Counted from the first letter of the stretch, positions 21,909-35,817 are shown. The stretch: DNA of 64,000 nt from Setaria digitata (GCA_003640385.1 RCAB01000003.1:248001-312000), one strand, 5' to 3'. Made by a program: numbers and translations. The notes: a model not told the origin generated them from the sequence alone.

Positions 21909-24900
21909 TCACTCAGCGACATGAAACCGCAAAAAGAGTCTATGCAGTCGATCAGCTTCATCGATTAGAAATCCTCACCAGTCATCAAACTCGGGCCAAT
22001 ACTCTTCATATTATCACAACATTCATAAGCCTAATGCAAATATTTATTTTACAATGATTTTTATAACAAAACAAAAATATGCATATGTGTTTATTTGAGA
22101 AAAAGTCATTTTCCTCAAAAAGCTAACTTTTTGGTATTAATAACTTTGCAACATAGACCGATTCTACTGATGGGCCAGCCATTCGTATTTTACGAAAATT
22201 TATTCTATAAATTTATGAAAACTAATTCTTCTTTCAGAAAAAGAAAGAAGTTATCGTTCCCTAATTTCAAATTTCATTTTGTGAACTTCATGGACTTTTG
22301 TGGAAACTTTTGCTTTCAAAATATGGCTAGCCAAGTAGAATCGGTCTTCATTCTTATTTTCAAGAACAGACCGATAGCCGAGGAACAAATACATGAAAAA
22401 TGAAGTGGAAGGCGACTGAAAGACACTAAAATTAGACCCAATGAAAATATCATAAAATCGTTAATCGTCGATGGTTTGTAGAGACCAATTCTTAGCTGCT
22501 TTTTCTTTTCTACTTTATCCAAAGCTTATTTCATTTGTTCTCTGCTCAAACAAAACAAAAACCAAAAAAAGGGATAAAAAATGAAGAATCTAAATATTTG
22601 ATGCAGAAATGCAAAATCCAGAAGGTTCATGATGAAATTAGCACTGGAACATAGCAGCAGTTTCTGAATAAAGTTGGAATGAAATATGAAAGAGCCTTAA
22701 AAACCTCCTGAAACTATTCAGTAACAAATGTTAACATGACAGCAAAGCACTACGCAAAAACATGAAGCCCTACGCTATTCAACAGCAGAATTAAGATAAG
22801 TAGCACTAGAGAAAAGTCCAAAATCCAGGTGGCTAACCCAAAACTACCAAACAATTTAGAAAAACTTTCCAGTAACAAAATGTACATTTAAACCGGACGA
22901 ATAGAAACTGTGGAATAAGCCTTTGCGTATGCTGTGCACATCCCCTTGTCTCAATAATCCGGAAAAAATGCAAAGCTCCGGAAATCAACCTAAGTGATAC
23001 TGTAAAAATCTGAACGGATCACAAAGACACAGTGGTATGTAGAGCAAATACAAGAAAAATTTTTTTCGAATTACCAGCTGCGTGTTACAGAAGTGTAGAA
23101 AAAAAAACTACGATAGAGAAAAGTGACAGAAACAATTGAATTCTGTAAAATAAATAAAATAGAACATTATGGGAAAGAACAATCTAGGCTAAAGGGAAAA
23201 TACGGAGAGCACGAAGAGTCGAAAAGGAGTGTGACCAAGCTAATATTTGGCTAAGAAAATACCAGCGGCTAGTCAAAATGTGGGCCTCGTCACACTATCG
23301 CTTCAGCTTTTTCATGCAAACAATTTGGGCGAAAATATGAAAAGGAAATTCAATGAAAAATTCCCTAAGCCTATGACGAAACGTCAAAACGAAACAAAAT
23401 TAATTCTTTCATTCATCGAGCGACTTTTAAAATTGATTCTCCTTTATATTTTTGGTATTTCGTGCATTTCGCAGTAATTTGAATTGATTGCGTACATTTC
23501 GAGAAATATCATAGGACTCAAGGTTGTTTATGTAGCATCATGGTATACCCAAAAAACCTTTTGGAAAGAGTTAATTTCCAATGGATTTGACGAAAACAGT
23601 TAATAAGTTGTAAAATGCCGATGACACGTAAACATACTGACACAGAAAGATCCTTGTAAATAAGAAGTGAAATTCTGATTTTATGGAAAAAAACGGGGTT
23701 TTAGATTTCTAACGACCATTTCGAATAATAAAAATTGTGTGGATAACTACTTTTAACAAAAAAAACTGCATTATTATTTGACCGATCGGTTTCTTTTATA
23801 TTCAATTGATCTTAATCAATAACATGGAATAATACGCATTTATCCGTGTCACTTAGAGAATGATGTCATTGAAATCGAAAGAAAAAAGAAATGTGACAAT
23901 ATTTTATTAGCACTAGGAAGAAAAGGAATCAAAGTCTGTTTCGTATTGAAAAATGAGGCCACTTCATTGAAGAACGAAATATAAAACAGACAAGAAGTTA
24001 TTGAATGGCACTTTTGATTGACCCCTCAACGACACTTTCTGAAATTATCGAAAGTCAAAAAGTCAACAAAGCAATCGAAAGAGTAGCGCAAAGAGCTTCA
24101 GAAATAAGATGGAGCTTACAGTTTCAGCGAGTTTCACAATCAGATATAACTCTCCGAATCAAACCTTCGAAAGAGATACTTCAAAAGTGGGGCCCTAGCC
24201 TTTTCTAAAATGGGTTGTGCATATAATAATGGACACTTATTTCAAGGATTCAGAATAGAAACTGAAATGTCATTAAGTTTTGGAGAAAGATATGAAACAA
24301 ATCCTAATTCGGCACGAAATATTATTTGGAAATGTAAATGAAAATGAGACTAAACAACTGATACTGGAAAATCCCTTCACTGCTATTTGTTCACCGAAGT
24401 AGAACTATTGCAGATCATATTCATTTAGTAAATCTTTCAAAGGAAAGGACCTCACAAGAAGTATAACAGAATGAAAGAATAGGACTCTGCGAATTCCGCG
24501 CAAAATTGAAAATTGTCAAATTCTCGAGATTCAAAAAAAAATCCGCTAATCTGATATATGGGGAAGGCATAAGAACAAATTTTATAGAATTTGCTGAGTA
24601 TGGGAGTGGGAAAAGTGAAGGCAGCGGAAGAGGAAGTTGGAGAAGCAAGTTTCAAAAAGCTCAGTTAAAAGATAGTAAACAGCTGCATGAATAGGAATGC
24701 TGAGCATCTGCTCACAGACTTAAGGAAAAAAGTTATGGATCGAAAAAACTTTCACAATTATCACTTCTAAAGCCAATCAATAGAGTCTGGGACACACAAG
24801 GGGCTGGAAGAATTAATCAATTTTAACTATCGCTTAAACATGTCAACTAAGAAAGTCTACCCAACCAACGGAATTTTATAACAGTATTTTTCACGGAATA

Positions 24901-25943
24901 GACCGTGATAAATACTGTTATAGAATTCGGAATAGATTAGATTCGGAATAGATCGCAGTGTAAAGTGAATGAGTCAGAAGACTGAAGTAATAGCTTTCAG
25001 ATCGATCAAAATTCAACAAAATCCTGGTAGGAATGTCTGGTAAAAGATCTTTAGCTATTTATGCAGATTTTATTTTACAAATAAATTTTAAAACAGATTG
25101 GAGGATTAGGCTAATAATCTTTGAACGAGCGAAATTATTTAAAAGACCACGGACATGCAAGCAAATTCATTAAAACTGCGAAATGAATATCCCAGCTTAA
25201 AAACTTCAAAGAACACCGAATAAATTTCAATTAAAATCTTTCAATAAGCTTCCAAAAGCACCATATCATCCAGGTGATTCAAGCTCTACACGAAAATAAA
25301 TTTTAGATATCACAACCCAAAAACAGTCAAAAAAGCACATAGAATTCTTCTCAACTCTCTGCAGTTTGAAATTGATTTAAGAAAAATTACTTGTAAAAAT
25401 AAATATCCAAAACCATTTTCTTCGAGATGTTTTAATTTCTTCAAACCATTTGGATTCAAGTGTATTCTTTAGTCGAAATTGGACATTCCAGAAAAAAACG
25501 TATAATCTACTTCTGTCATTTCGGAATTCAAAGTAAACGACTCCAATATTCTTAACTAAAATAAAAAACACTATTTGAAGTTACAAGGACTCAAAACAGA
25601 TGAAAATTAAAAAAAAAAACAATTGTCGAACAGGCTGGCAAAAACGAAATTGAATGAAAATTTCTTCATTCCTTTTAGAATGAATAAATTTCTCAGCAAA
25701 ATCAGAAAATAAACGGAACATTTTGAAAACAATAAGAGATAACGCGAAATATCTGCTTATATAAAAAAAAGGTATCAAATAGCTCAGAAATATGCGACAG
25801 TACGACAGCAAATTCCGTGTAACTATGAAATTTTCTTGTTCTGTAACGAATTTCGAAAAAGAATCATTATTTTGGGAATTTGATAAAATTTCACAGTTCA
25901 GCAGGAGTGCGAAATTTGCCGACTTTAGAATTTAATAATATTT
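21909..25943. other. Gene-poor, purine-rich stretch
   Basis: About 4 kb without a supportable gene. The plus strand is rich in A and GAA-type triplets between 22560 and 25400, unlike the flanks; it may be old, degraded repeat DNA, but I find no readable reverse transcriptase or transposase. An isolated 67-codon frame at 24005-24208 (MALLIDPSTTLSEIIESQKV) has a coding-like composition but no splice partner. A strong inverted repeat is listed separately at 24871-24928. Confidence 0.4.
24871..24928. repeat. 58-nt near-perfect inverted repeat (hairpin)
   Basis: Left arm 24871-24897 and right arm 24902-24928 are complementary at 24 of 27 positions, with a 4-base spacer. Both arms begin at a GAATT-type end. 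It could be a small foldback element or a transcribed hairpin; no target-site duplication is obvious. Confidence 0.8.
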
Positions 25944-26873
25944 CTAAGCAAGTCCAATTTTGTGATCCAAATATCTTTGATATTCGTTTACTGTTCGCCA
26001 CTGAGCATTTCCAAGTACCACTTGTGGTCTTTTTATTTTAATGAACTCAAAAGCGACATTCGGGTACCAATTATTCTTCCGCATCAGATAACATGTTACA
26101 AACATTGCACTACGTGTTCGACCAGCTTTGCAATGCACATACCTAAAAAATATTAAAATTTTTCGAATATACGGGAAAAAAGAAACCTCCTTCAGTCTAC
26201 GTATCGCCTGAATGAATAATGCAATAACACATAAATTGCAATGTTCATGCTCCTCTTGCTTCAATTAATGTCGAACCAAAAATGCTCCACTAAATGAACT
26301 AAATCAAAGCAACAAAACTACTACTTACACTGATTTACCCTGTTGTCCAACTTCATCAACAAATTTTAGGGCCTTATCAATGGACGATCTTGATGTTGTA
26401 CCTACGAAATCGACCATTGGTAATGCATAGAAATTTACACCATTTCTTCTCCATTCCTTTTCATCCATTGCCTTCCAAACAACTTGCGTCTCATATTCTA
26501 TAACATGAGAGAAGTTGCTGTATTGATCAGTTTCCTTGGTTAACGATGTAACATCTATTATTGGAAGTCTTTATTGAAAAACTTCTGAGACAAGAAAAAG
26601 CCACACTAGAACACTCTCCAACTCAATAAATTTAGGAGAGTGGAGTAGTCTTTATTTCTCAAGAAAGTCTGGGAATCATAAACCTTCTGTACAACAGACT
26701 ATGGCACCAACGTTCTCCTTCTCAATAAGTTCCTTTGCCATGCTACGGAAAGGCACTGCACCAAGTATAACGACATCATCAATACGATTATACCATGCCC
26801 ATTTTATCGGCTGCAGATAATTACGTAGCAAATTAAAACCCAAAGTAGGATAAAGCAACAATCCTTCAAGCAT
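25944..26873 (-). CDS. PTPMT1: PTPMT1: mitochondrial phosphatidylglycerophosphate phosphatase
   Basis: Three exons in translation order: 26684-26873, 26329-26497, 25944-26142; 185 aa, against about 200 in vertebrates. The N-terminus carries the hydrophobic lead typical of the family (MLEGLLLYPTLGFNLLRN), followed by WYNRIDDVVILGAVPFRS. The dual-specificity phosphatase loop is HCKAGRTRS, with catalytic Cys124 and Arg130 (CX5R). The family dephosphorylates phosphatidylglycerophosphate to phosphatidylglycerol in the mitochondrial inner membrane, a step in cardiolipin synthesis. The chosen ATG lies two bases after an acceptor-like tatag, so the mRNA may be trans-spliced directly before it. Nothing is missing from the catalytic core. 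Confidence 0.92.
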
Positions 26874-28385
26874 GTCTATAAATAAACTAGATACATAACT
26901 CAAACAAAGTATTGATCAGAATGGATATACGCAATAACGCTTCAAAAATAATTCACGTTTAGCAATGTATTACTTGCTCGTTTCCGTTCACACAAATTAC
27001 GATTTGAAGCTTCGTACAGTGTAAGGATATTACCATTAATCATCAAAGTGTGATCAAAATAAGAAGTCAATTCCTCATTTAGATATTGTTCTCAAAACTT
27101 AGTGTTCTGCAATTTTTACTTGAAAACTAATCTAATTAAAAACTGATGCTGTATTTAAGGGCCAATTTCAAGCAGACTGCAGTCCTTTTTTCAAACAAAC
27201 TTGCAATGAATGTGGACAAATGAACATACAACAATGTCCACTGCTGTTACAATTGAGCTCTGCAGAGTTAGAGTTGAAGTAACAATCCTGAAGTTGGGAT
27301 TAAATATTGAATTTTCGAAATTATAGGTAACCATGTCCACTTTAATGATGAATCATGTATCCGATCTGGATAGTACTTTCTTGATTAATTGGTCGGCATT
27401 TCTCTACCGTAATGCTCTAAACCAGTAATTCCAGTTGTTTCAAATTGCAATTTGTATAAACTAAACGAACATGAACAATCTAAACCTTATTGCCATACGG
27501 AACTGTAAAACGAACAGAATATAGGAATTCTTAGCGACATGATGCTTGAAAACAACTGGACAGAAACATTCAAATACGCATATTTGTGAAAATCTTTACT
27601 AATATTACTAAATAAGATAGAAATATTGTTAACTAGCTAAAACTGACAAGTAAAGCAATTGCAAAAATAAATATAAAAATCTTAAAAATGCTGCTTCGGA
27701 AAAAATTTTAATCTCTTGAACAGCACCAATGTAAAACAAACTTCAACCTTGAACTAAGGAATATTTAGGGTAAAAGAAGTACAGAAAGTCAGCCAGAACA
27801 ATGGAGCATTTGGATATTTCTATTATTAAACAATAAGCAAAGCAAAATGAAATGACTTTTACTACTCAAAATATTTCATTTGATATATTCTTCAAATAAG
27901 AACAAAAGGAAGTTGTGTTCTATGTGTTTATTCTAAAAGCTTTTATTTTACGAAGAGAATTAAGATCTAGATAATGCGTATTATTAGCATTATTAACAAA
28001 ATGAAGTATTTGTAAAACGAAGACTTGCCAACGGCATTTAATTAATTTTCTTTTGTTTGTGAAAGTCTCAAAACAATAATTTTTGCAACTTTTTTTGGTA
28101 TCCCACTTCAAGAGAATTTAACAGATGATAGATATAACGAAATTATTTGAATGCATGACAAAAGAAACCCAAAGCAAGATGTTAATTTCTGGAAGAAAGT
28201 CCTTGAAAATGTTGGAGTCCAGGAAGCTTCCGTGACGTTAAAAAAAAATTATTACGAGGTGACACAGTAAGTTACATGTTCTTCTTAAAAAATTAATCCG
28301 CTATCAGATGTCGAAGAAACAATATCTACAATAATTACAAGACCCATTCTTATAAGACCCAAAAAAAAAATATTAGAGTATAAAG
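26874..28385. other. Intergenic, no supported gene
   Basis: AT-rich spacer between LMBRD2 (3' side) and PTPMT1 (5' side), both on the minus strand. The open frames here are low-complexity. I see nothing else. Confidence 0.5.
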
Positions 28386-31300
28386 TCAGAGATCATCAAA
28401 CATATTCTGTGGAGGATGAGCACTGGAAAATTCGTAACCACCACCAGCGATAAAACCAAATGATGAATATTCTTCGTCATTATCAGAAGATATAATTGGC
28501 TCACGATCGCTGTATTCAGAAGTGCCTGTAACTCGGATAAGAAGAACTAATCACACTTCCAGATGTACGTAAAAGGAGATTCCGGGTTTAATGAAGTAGT
28601 TATGTGAGAATCTAACATTAAATCGAAATGACTTTTGAGCAGTGGGATAAAAACTAGTGTTCTCATACAAAAGCTGAACCAAATGAAATGGATGCGAATG
28701 GCTCTACTAGTTACCATTATAATATTATTGAATAACAATATATCTTTACAAATAAAAATATCAAAGTTTACACTAATTTGTAGAAAACTGGCTTTATACT
28801 TAGATAATTTATAACAGGCAACTAACTCCATTATTTGGGATAAAAACAATTAAGATTTACCCGAGGTTGCTTTCATGGTCAGTTTTTCCGCCCAATGTTG
28901 GTCTCTTTCTTCGCGATATGTAGCGCACATTATTTTATTACGTTCTGAAAAAATCAACGAAGATAAGAAACATGAATGTGCAAAGCATTCTGCCTTGTAC
29001 TCGCATTTATTTAACAGCAATCACTTTGAAATAATCTGGATTTCAAATTGTACTTGTTTCCATTCACTAAACGGAGCAGAAACGAATGGCTTACCACCTT
29101 CATTATTAATGAAGATCATTATCTATTATTTGAAATTACAAAAATGCTTGAATTTTAGAGAAAGATTACCCAGTGAAACAAGAGCTTTCCCACTATTAAC
29201 TAATTCCACAGTCATTTCATCATCGTTTACAAACTGATCGATACCAAGCAAATGTAGAAATCGAGTTCTCAATCTGTAGTATTAGTAAACTAATTCCAAG
29301 GACAATAAGAGGAATCAGTAAAATTTCAAAAAGAACAAAAAAAAAAAAAAAAGGAAAGAAGAAACAACGAAATGAAGTTCATGGCTAAAAGTGAACAAAC
29401 AAAGAAACTAACCTGAACCAAGTTCCCAGAGCGAGCAAGACAATGATAATAGGAAGATAGATATTGATCCCTTTTCCCAGAATAGGTATTAAATCCAAGT
29501 GACCCATCAACTGAAAACGATATTTTAAGCACGTACGAACGAACCACTGAAAATCATTGAACAAATAAGAATGCAAATTAATATTCATTGAAATATCTGA
29601 TCTTAATTACTTGCAGTTAATGAGCCCTTGGGAAATCACCTACCAGAGCACTGCAATTCTGAGGTAAGCAAAGCCCATACAAGTTTTTTTAAATCCAAGC
29701 ATTTCCTGTTACATATAGTTACATTTATTCGGAAACTTGATAACCTTTGCCAAAAACTATTCAAAAGTTCACAAACGACTTCGACACTAAGTACCAAATT
29801 TACAAAAATGAAACTTACTTTGGTAAATTGTGTTTCAACTCCAAATTTTACATCCGAAGTAATATGTGAATCCAGATGAATCATTCCCAACACATTAAGA
29901 CATATGGGTGGAGTTAAACGACATAGTAAGCTATAATAAATTTCATAGTCCACCAAGAGATCAATTAGAACTAATTAGCACTGCACTGACCATAAATTAT
30001 TCGGATCAAGTATTCATGCGAAAATTACAGTTCATGAACTTACATAGCGCTAAACAGCAAACTATTTTCATCAGTCATGTGATGAGGATCCAAATGGTAG
30101 TACCGATAGATTCGGAGTTTAAACACTGTATAGTATGCACATATACAAAGATACGATATGATTACCGTTGTGTAAATCTGAAATGATTACAATCAAAGAA
30201 GTTTAAGAGCATAGTTAAAACTCTGTCATCATAAATAATGGACCATCGATTTAACGTAAAGGGAATTTTTACCCTAACTGCAGATAACTCCTGCCTCTTT
30301 ATTTCTCGCTTTTTGCTTCCTATATCGATATAAATTAAAATATCTCAAAAGCTTCCACTCCGCATAACTTATTAGACAGAAAAAGAAACCTGAATATGAA
30401 GATAATGATAACCATACGCTGCACGATGAACAATCACAGCTGCCATTGATAACCGTGGATGTATGACGAAGAATGTACATTCACTCCACATCACGAAACC
30501 AGTCATAACATAAAAAAAAAGACCGAGAACCTGGAAATTTATTTTGAGGACTCTCTTCTACAGAACAATAAGTATTACTAGAGACAACATATAATCATAA
30601 ATTTAGTAAGGAAATCATCTAAATAAATAACTTCAAGTTCTCTTGTACCTTCAACAAAGTCCTCTTGTACAATACATGCCACAAAAAGCAAAAACGCGGT
30701 GGAATGTGGGAGAAATTTGGTTGATGAACTTTTGTTCTGAAAATAAAAACAATAAGAAAAAACTGAGGCAAAAAAATAAAAACAGAAGAAAACCGCATTT
30801 GTGTAATTAGCTTCAGAAAAATAAGGAAACATTTAGAGATTTCATGGTTAAGAGAATTAGATTATTTTATTATTAAATATTAAAATAATTTTTCAGAAAT
30901 ATATCATAAACAGACACAACGACGACTTACGATGAAAAAAGTTTCGACCTGACAAACTGGCCTGTCATTTCGGCTTGATGAATATCTTCAAGATATAATG
31001 CACGGCGAACTAACGCATTCCACTGTGCTTGCCTTCTATGATGATTTTGTATGGCACTAATAACACGTTTGTGCAATCGTATCTATAAAATTTCAATTGA
31101 AAATCATAAAACAAATTGTTCTAAGAATGTTTTATACCTTTTTGACTTTCCCTTTATATAGCTGGCTTTTAAGTGAAGATTCTAAAACTAATTTGACATA
31201 AAGTTACTGATACACAGAAGATCGAATGTTTCATCATATAGCTAAATGAAAAAACTAGCAAATCCTTCCTAAACATTTTAAATCACACATTTTTCACTCA

Positions 31301-33449
31301 CTTAAAAAAAAGAGGCTAAAATGGAATTATGTGCAGCTAAGCTAAAAAGAGGAATATGTTTTTCAAAAATTCGCAGCAAAACAAAACTTGCCAAATACTT
31401 TTCACTCGTCCCAAAACTCTCACTGTCTAGTGCAACATGGGACGCTGCTGGAAAATGGTCATTCGATCCCGTAATGATCTGTGAGATCAGTTCAGGTGGA
31501 AATTTCGCCACAACAGTTTCTGCATAACCTCGCAATATATGTTCATTACACAGCAGCATAAGGACGCTTCGGGCTTCTCTAAACAGCCAAATTTAATACT
31601 CAGCTTATTAATTACACCCGCTTTCATTTTATGAAAACTGGTGTTTCATTTACTTCAAATGCAAATTCATTTCATTACCATTTTCTGATTTGCTTTTTGA
31701 AGACTCCCTAGAACAGAACTACAATATTTGCAAAATCAGCTGGCCATCGTTTCTTGAAAAAAAAATTTGTGGAAAGCTTTTTGCCTAAAGCATTGCAACT
31801 ATCATGTTATTGTTAAATTATGTAGAAAGATAACGCAAAGTAACCATGGAAAAAAAACTTTTTGGCAACAAGAACACATACTTGTATAATTCTTGAAGAG
31901 TATCATCAGCGTCGTTTTTGTCTGCTGACAGCTTATCTATGTCAAAATACGTCTTGTTTAGCCGGTAATCTGAAATTTGGAATCTTTCGAAACATTAAAT
32001 AGTATCCACTACAAGTACCCCGTTCTACTTATTCACCACTAACTGTTAAAATCTTAAAAAACCGACAGGATTTTTATTCCTTATCTTCCTCCAATTAAAA
32101 AAAAAAAGAAAACCTTATTAAAACAAATGAATCAACAGTTATTAAGAGCAGATTCAAAGAAAGAAGATTAAAGTGTAACGGAATAAACTGAAGAACCTCG
32201 ACTTCCCATTTGCCAGAACTGCCGCGGGACCTCTATCAATCCGTAACCTAGTAGAACCACCAATAAAAATAGACCCCAGGTGTTAGAAGCAGAAATAATG
32301 ATCACTTTTAAGTGTTCCCTGAAAAAGCTCAGCAATTCTAACTGTGCTTCTGGCAAGCATAAAGAAATATGAACATAAAAAGAAAAAATAAACGCAATTT
32401 TTTAAGATATCAATTGAAAAATAATCAATTAACTGAAAAGTATAGTCGAACAAATTAAACCACATAAAAAGTAAAAACTAACGCGTTTAACACTATTCCT
32501 TTCACGATGGCATAAATCACTAACATAAAGAACACAGTAACATATGTTCCATAATATACAGCATTGCTGTAAATAGCAGAACGCAATTTTCCAAGCGTCG
32601 AAAAATCTCCAGCATCTGAGTAACTTTGCATCAGTGGCAATACAAACCTAAAATTTGCTCAATGACAGGAGAAACAAAACGAGCTAACAAGGTCAGAAAA
32701 ACAGCTATACAATGAGCAGTTGGATTTCGGAAAAGCTAATAAGAATATTTGTAACTGGATTATAATGACATTAAAAGGCTTAAAATACTTCCTATAAAAT
32801 TATAGTGATTTATGCGGCATCAGGTAGGACTGCATATTTTGAAACTACAACTGCATTATTTTTCATTGTAAGAAAACTTTCAACACTAACCATGTCAATA
32901 ATTGTGCTGTCCAGTAGACAATACGCCACATTCGTAGCAAAACATAATTAGGCACAAAACCAATCGGTTTTTCGCACACCGACTGTGTAACGTTATCGAC
33001 ATACAAATACTTTTCAGTTGATAATCGAGCTTCTCCCAGCACGCAACGGTTGTAAAATGTCTAAAGATCCAAACGAACAATGTATCTGTACAAGTTTACA
33101 GAAGTCCAAAAGCTTTTTATTCACAATTTATGAGAAGCTAAACTTTAAACACATATAACGTTTACAAACAAATGGCCGCAGATGGCATAATTAAGGCTTG
33201 TAAACGCTTTTAAACCAGTGCCAACTAAACTCAAATCAGGTTTAAAATTGCAAAAAAAAAAAAGAAAAAGCATACAATAGCAATGTCCAATGGTAGAATA
33301 AAGATAATAATGAACGAAAAAAACCATCCAATAAATGTTGAGATCGTTACAATGAAATGTTGTCGCCGCCAATTACCATATTTATTCAGTAAAAACAGCG
33401 TCAGGAAGAAAACTGCACTTAGCTCCAACACCAGTAGGTTGACACTCAT
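28386..33449 (-). CDS. LMBRD2: LMBRD2: LMBR1-domain multi-pass membrane protein
   Basis: Fifteen exons in translation order: 33276-33449, 32891-33060, 32483-32647, 32197-32318, 31882-31969, 31383-31578, 30931-31082, 30649-30736, 30390-30530, 30044-30177, 29819-29930, 29413-29510, 29170-29273, 28861-28944, 28386-28525; 655 aa, close to human LMBRD2 at about 695. Family signatures include ALFLL-type TM1 ([17 protein letters not shown]), [72 protein letters not shown] and a C-terminal MFDDL. Multiple hydrophobic segments flank a cytosolic coiled region near residues 210-340. LMBRD2 has been linked to GPCR/beta-adrenergic signalling in mammals; its exact function is unsettled. The exon 6 donor (TTT then GTTTTG, 31382) is weak and the junction is tentative. 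Confidence 0.93.
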
Positions 33450-33599
33450 CTAGAATAACAAACTCTACGTCCTGCTCATAACAGCAAGAACGAGACGGTG
33501 AGTAGACATAAAATTAACCAAAAGGATAAACTATTATTCAAAAACTTCAGTTAGACAAAACAGGCACTCAGTGCTTTGTAAGAAGATTTAGAATTAAAC

Positions 33600-33652
33600 C
33601 TCAACCAAATTTCAGGAAGTCTGAACTTGCTGAAATTTTTTGCATCTGCCAT
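33600..33652 (-). other. Possible 5' exon of LMBRD2 carrying an upstream ORF
   Basis: An ATG at 33652 reads MADAKNFSKFRLPEIWL up to a donor (GTTTAA at 33599). If joined to the acceptor just before the LMBRD2 ATG (33450), the upstream frame ends at a TGA that overlaps the main start as ATGA. That would be an 18-codon uORF able to influence translation by reinitiation. It is deduced from splice signals only. Confidence 0.3.
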
Positions 33653-33855
33653 GTTGGTTCGGTGCTTCAGTTAGATTTCTCTTCCAACACAGACTGTATG
33701 GGAGTCTCAAAATGTGTAAGTTGTTGAAATAAGAGCCAGTCCGTTATTTCAGGTTACCTGAACCTCGACTGTTAACACATGAATGTTTTTCAGCTTCCAG
33801 CATCGTTTTCCAGCTAAATAGTTTTACTTCCACTTTCATATTATAGAACGGAATC

Positions 33856-34140
33856 ATGAGAAACCCATGTATGTATGACAGTTTCCTCGATCAACTGATG
33901 TCTCAAAATATGCAACTAGCACAGAATTTCAAAATATATGGAATTAATGGAAAAGCTTTCCGTACATTTGGTACTTCAGCTGCTAACTTAATTTCAGCAC
34001 TTAGTCACAAATTTTCAGATGAAAAAGAAACAAAGAATGAAGTTCAATACAGAATTACTACTCATCTGCAATCAGAATTACAGACTTTCAAGCCACATGT
34101 TCTTAAGATTTTATTTCAGTCACTTCGCAATTTTAAGTAA
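33856..34140 (+). CDS. Possible hypothetical protein, 94 aa (low confidence)
   Basis: Single open frame starting MRNPCMYDSFLDQLMSQNM, of mixed composition and with an amphipathic C-terminal half. It is divergent from LMBRD2 and about 400 bases upstream of it. There is no recognised domain, signal peptide or splice support. The 34141-34759 interval after it shows nothing. Confidence 0.25.
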   Translation: MRNPCMYDSFLDQLMSQNMQLAQNFKIYGINGKAFRTFGTSAANLISALSHKFSDEKETKNEVQYRITTHLQSELQTFKPHVLKILFQSLRNFK

Positions 34141-34759
34141 CATAACCATGAAACTAAATACAACATTAAAACTAAACACAGCACAACAAACAATTTACCC
34201 ATTCGAAAGTTAAAATTTTAGTTTTACTCACAAGTCTGAGGGACCAATTTAATCCTTAATAATAATTCTAAGGATTTTAATCCACACTACAGAAGCTGAA
34301 ACCGCAGCAGTCTCACTTGAAACAAATTTTAACTTCTCAGGAAGCCTGTCCCGAAGTTTTCAGGAAGAAAAGATACTAGAAAAGATACTGAATACAAAGT
34401 TTTGCAGAAGTATTTCAATATAAATGTAATATTTACATCAGCGTCCCAGGAAAGAGGAAACTTTAACGCTCAAGGTGGATATCAAGAAAATTTCCGTACC
34501 ACCAAAGGCCATCAAATTCTTCGAACACAATTTTTTTCGCAATCCAAAATATGCACAACCGGTAAATTAAATCTCTTAATCCTCCTCTTAAAAAACAATC
34601 TTGAATGTTGCAAGCTGGTACGGTACAAGAATACCACTTGAAAATTTTTAAACACAAAACCGTTTGGTAATAAAACCTGAGATAATAATGATAAATGGCA
34701 AAGTGAAAACATGTTTTATAAAATAGCCCTACATATCGATGAACATATCTGGTTAACTG

Positions 34760-35798
34760 CTATTTATATTTCATGTAATAATCAATAAAAGTTGAGAACG
34801 CTGCAAACCCCGCCGCACCTAAAACCGCTGGTTTTACACCTGCACGAAGACCAATCATACCACCAACAATAGCTCCAGCCAAAGTGCCATTTTTCCAGTC
34901 ATTATTTGCTCGATAGGTTTCCACCAAGCATTCTGTACCCGTAAATAGAAACCCTATAGAAGCAAAATTTTTTCCATAGGAACGCATCCGTGACTTTGAT
35001 TCCAACCACATCTCTTTCAGTGTCGGCTATAAACAATGATATTTCTTGATACTTGAACCTGTGTTAGTGAAGCAACGTGAAAGAGGAACACTACTCATCA
35101 TTTCTGTCACTGTAAAAGGTGGGAACCAGCTATTTTCCTAACAATAATCTTTAAAGTTGAGCAAGTCAGCTGAAAAACCTAAATATACGTACCGTGTACT
35201 AGAATTAATAAATAAATGAATCATACAATTTTAGTAGGGTCGGCCCCAACCGCCATAGTTGCTTGCGGATCAACAGAAGCAGTGAACAGTCCAAAAACAA
35301 TGCCAAGACCGAAACCAGCAACTGCTGCAACAGTCGATTTACAAGCACAATTCTCCATCAACCGAGAAAGCATCAATTCTTCACGAGTTATGTCTGGCAA
35401 AGTGAAGGTCTGAAAATCTTTCTAACCGAGACAATAACATCTATTAAAAACTAGTTTCTAGCCAAACCAAAATTTTATGTTGCAGATGTATCATACATCT
35501 ACTATGCCTCTTAGGCTGCCTGCTTACAAGAAAGGATTTCTCACAGTGGTAGAATATCAACCTTCATTACGTTATCTCCCAGACTTTTGTAAAAACATAT
35601 ATTAAGCAAAGAACCAACCTGAGCAGGCCGTAACAGATTATGATTATTATTCCATGGTCTACTCCTCCTCCCTATCATTTCATCCATTAACTGGCAATAC
35701 GCTGAAGGCACGTAGCTGAATTCTTCCACTTTCTCCTCTTTTGGCTCTACTTTTCCTGCTACAAATGGGTTACCAAAAGGACTGTTGAATTTCACCAT
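34760..35798 (-). CDS. TIMM22: TIMM22: inner-membrane carrier translocase channel subunit
   Basis: Three exons in translation order: 35619-35798, 35227-35409, 34760-35026; 209 aa, the usual size for Tim22. The Tim17/22/23 domain runs from about residue 75 to the end, with four hydrophobic, glycine-rich segments ([73 protein letters not shown]). The two family cysteines are present (ENCACK and [10 protein letters not shown]); in Tim22 they form an intramolecular disulphide. The protein inserts multi-spanning carrier proteins into the mitochondrial inner membrane. All junctions are phase 0. A second reading frame ends 19 bases upstream of this ATG in the same exon (see next entry). Confidence 0.95.
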
Positions 35799-35817
35799 TC
35801 TCTATGCTAATATCGCA

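Noticed and set aside
22560..23240. Suspected retrotransposon remnant
   Set aside because: No readable reverse transcriptase, integrase or terminal repeats; only an unusual A-rich composition.
29636..29956. 106-codon minus-strand frame as one exon
   Set aside because: Only 29819-29930 is an LMBRD2 exon; a GTAAGT donor follows and the remainder is intron.
30274..30480. Minus-strand open frame in the LMBRD2 gene ([20 protein letters not shown])
   Set aside because: It would need a 23-base intron to join exon 9, while splicing 30390 to 30177 gives the conserved LMBRD2 helix ([15 protein letters not shown]) in frame. The open frame is intronic.
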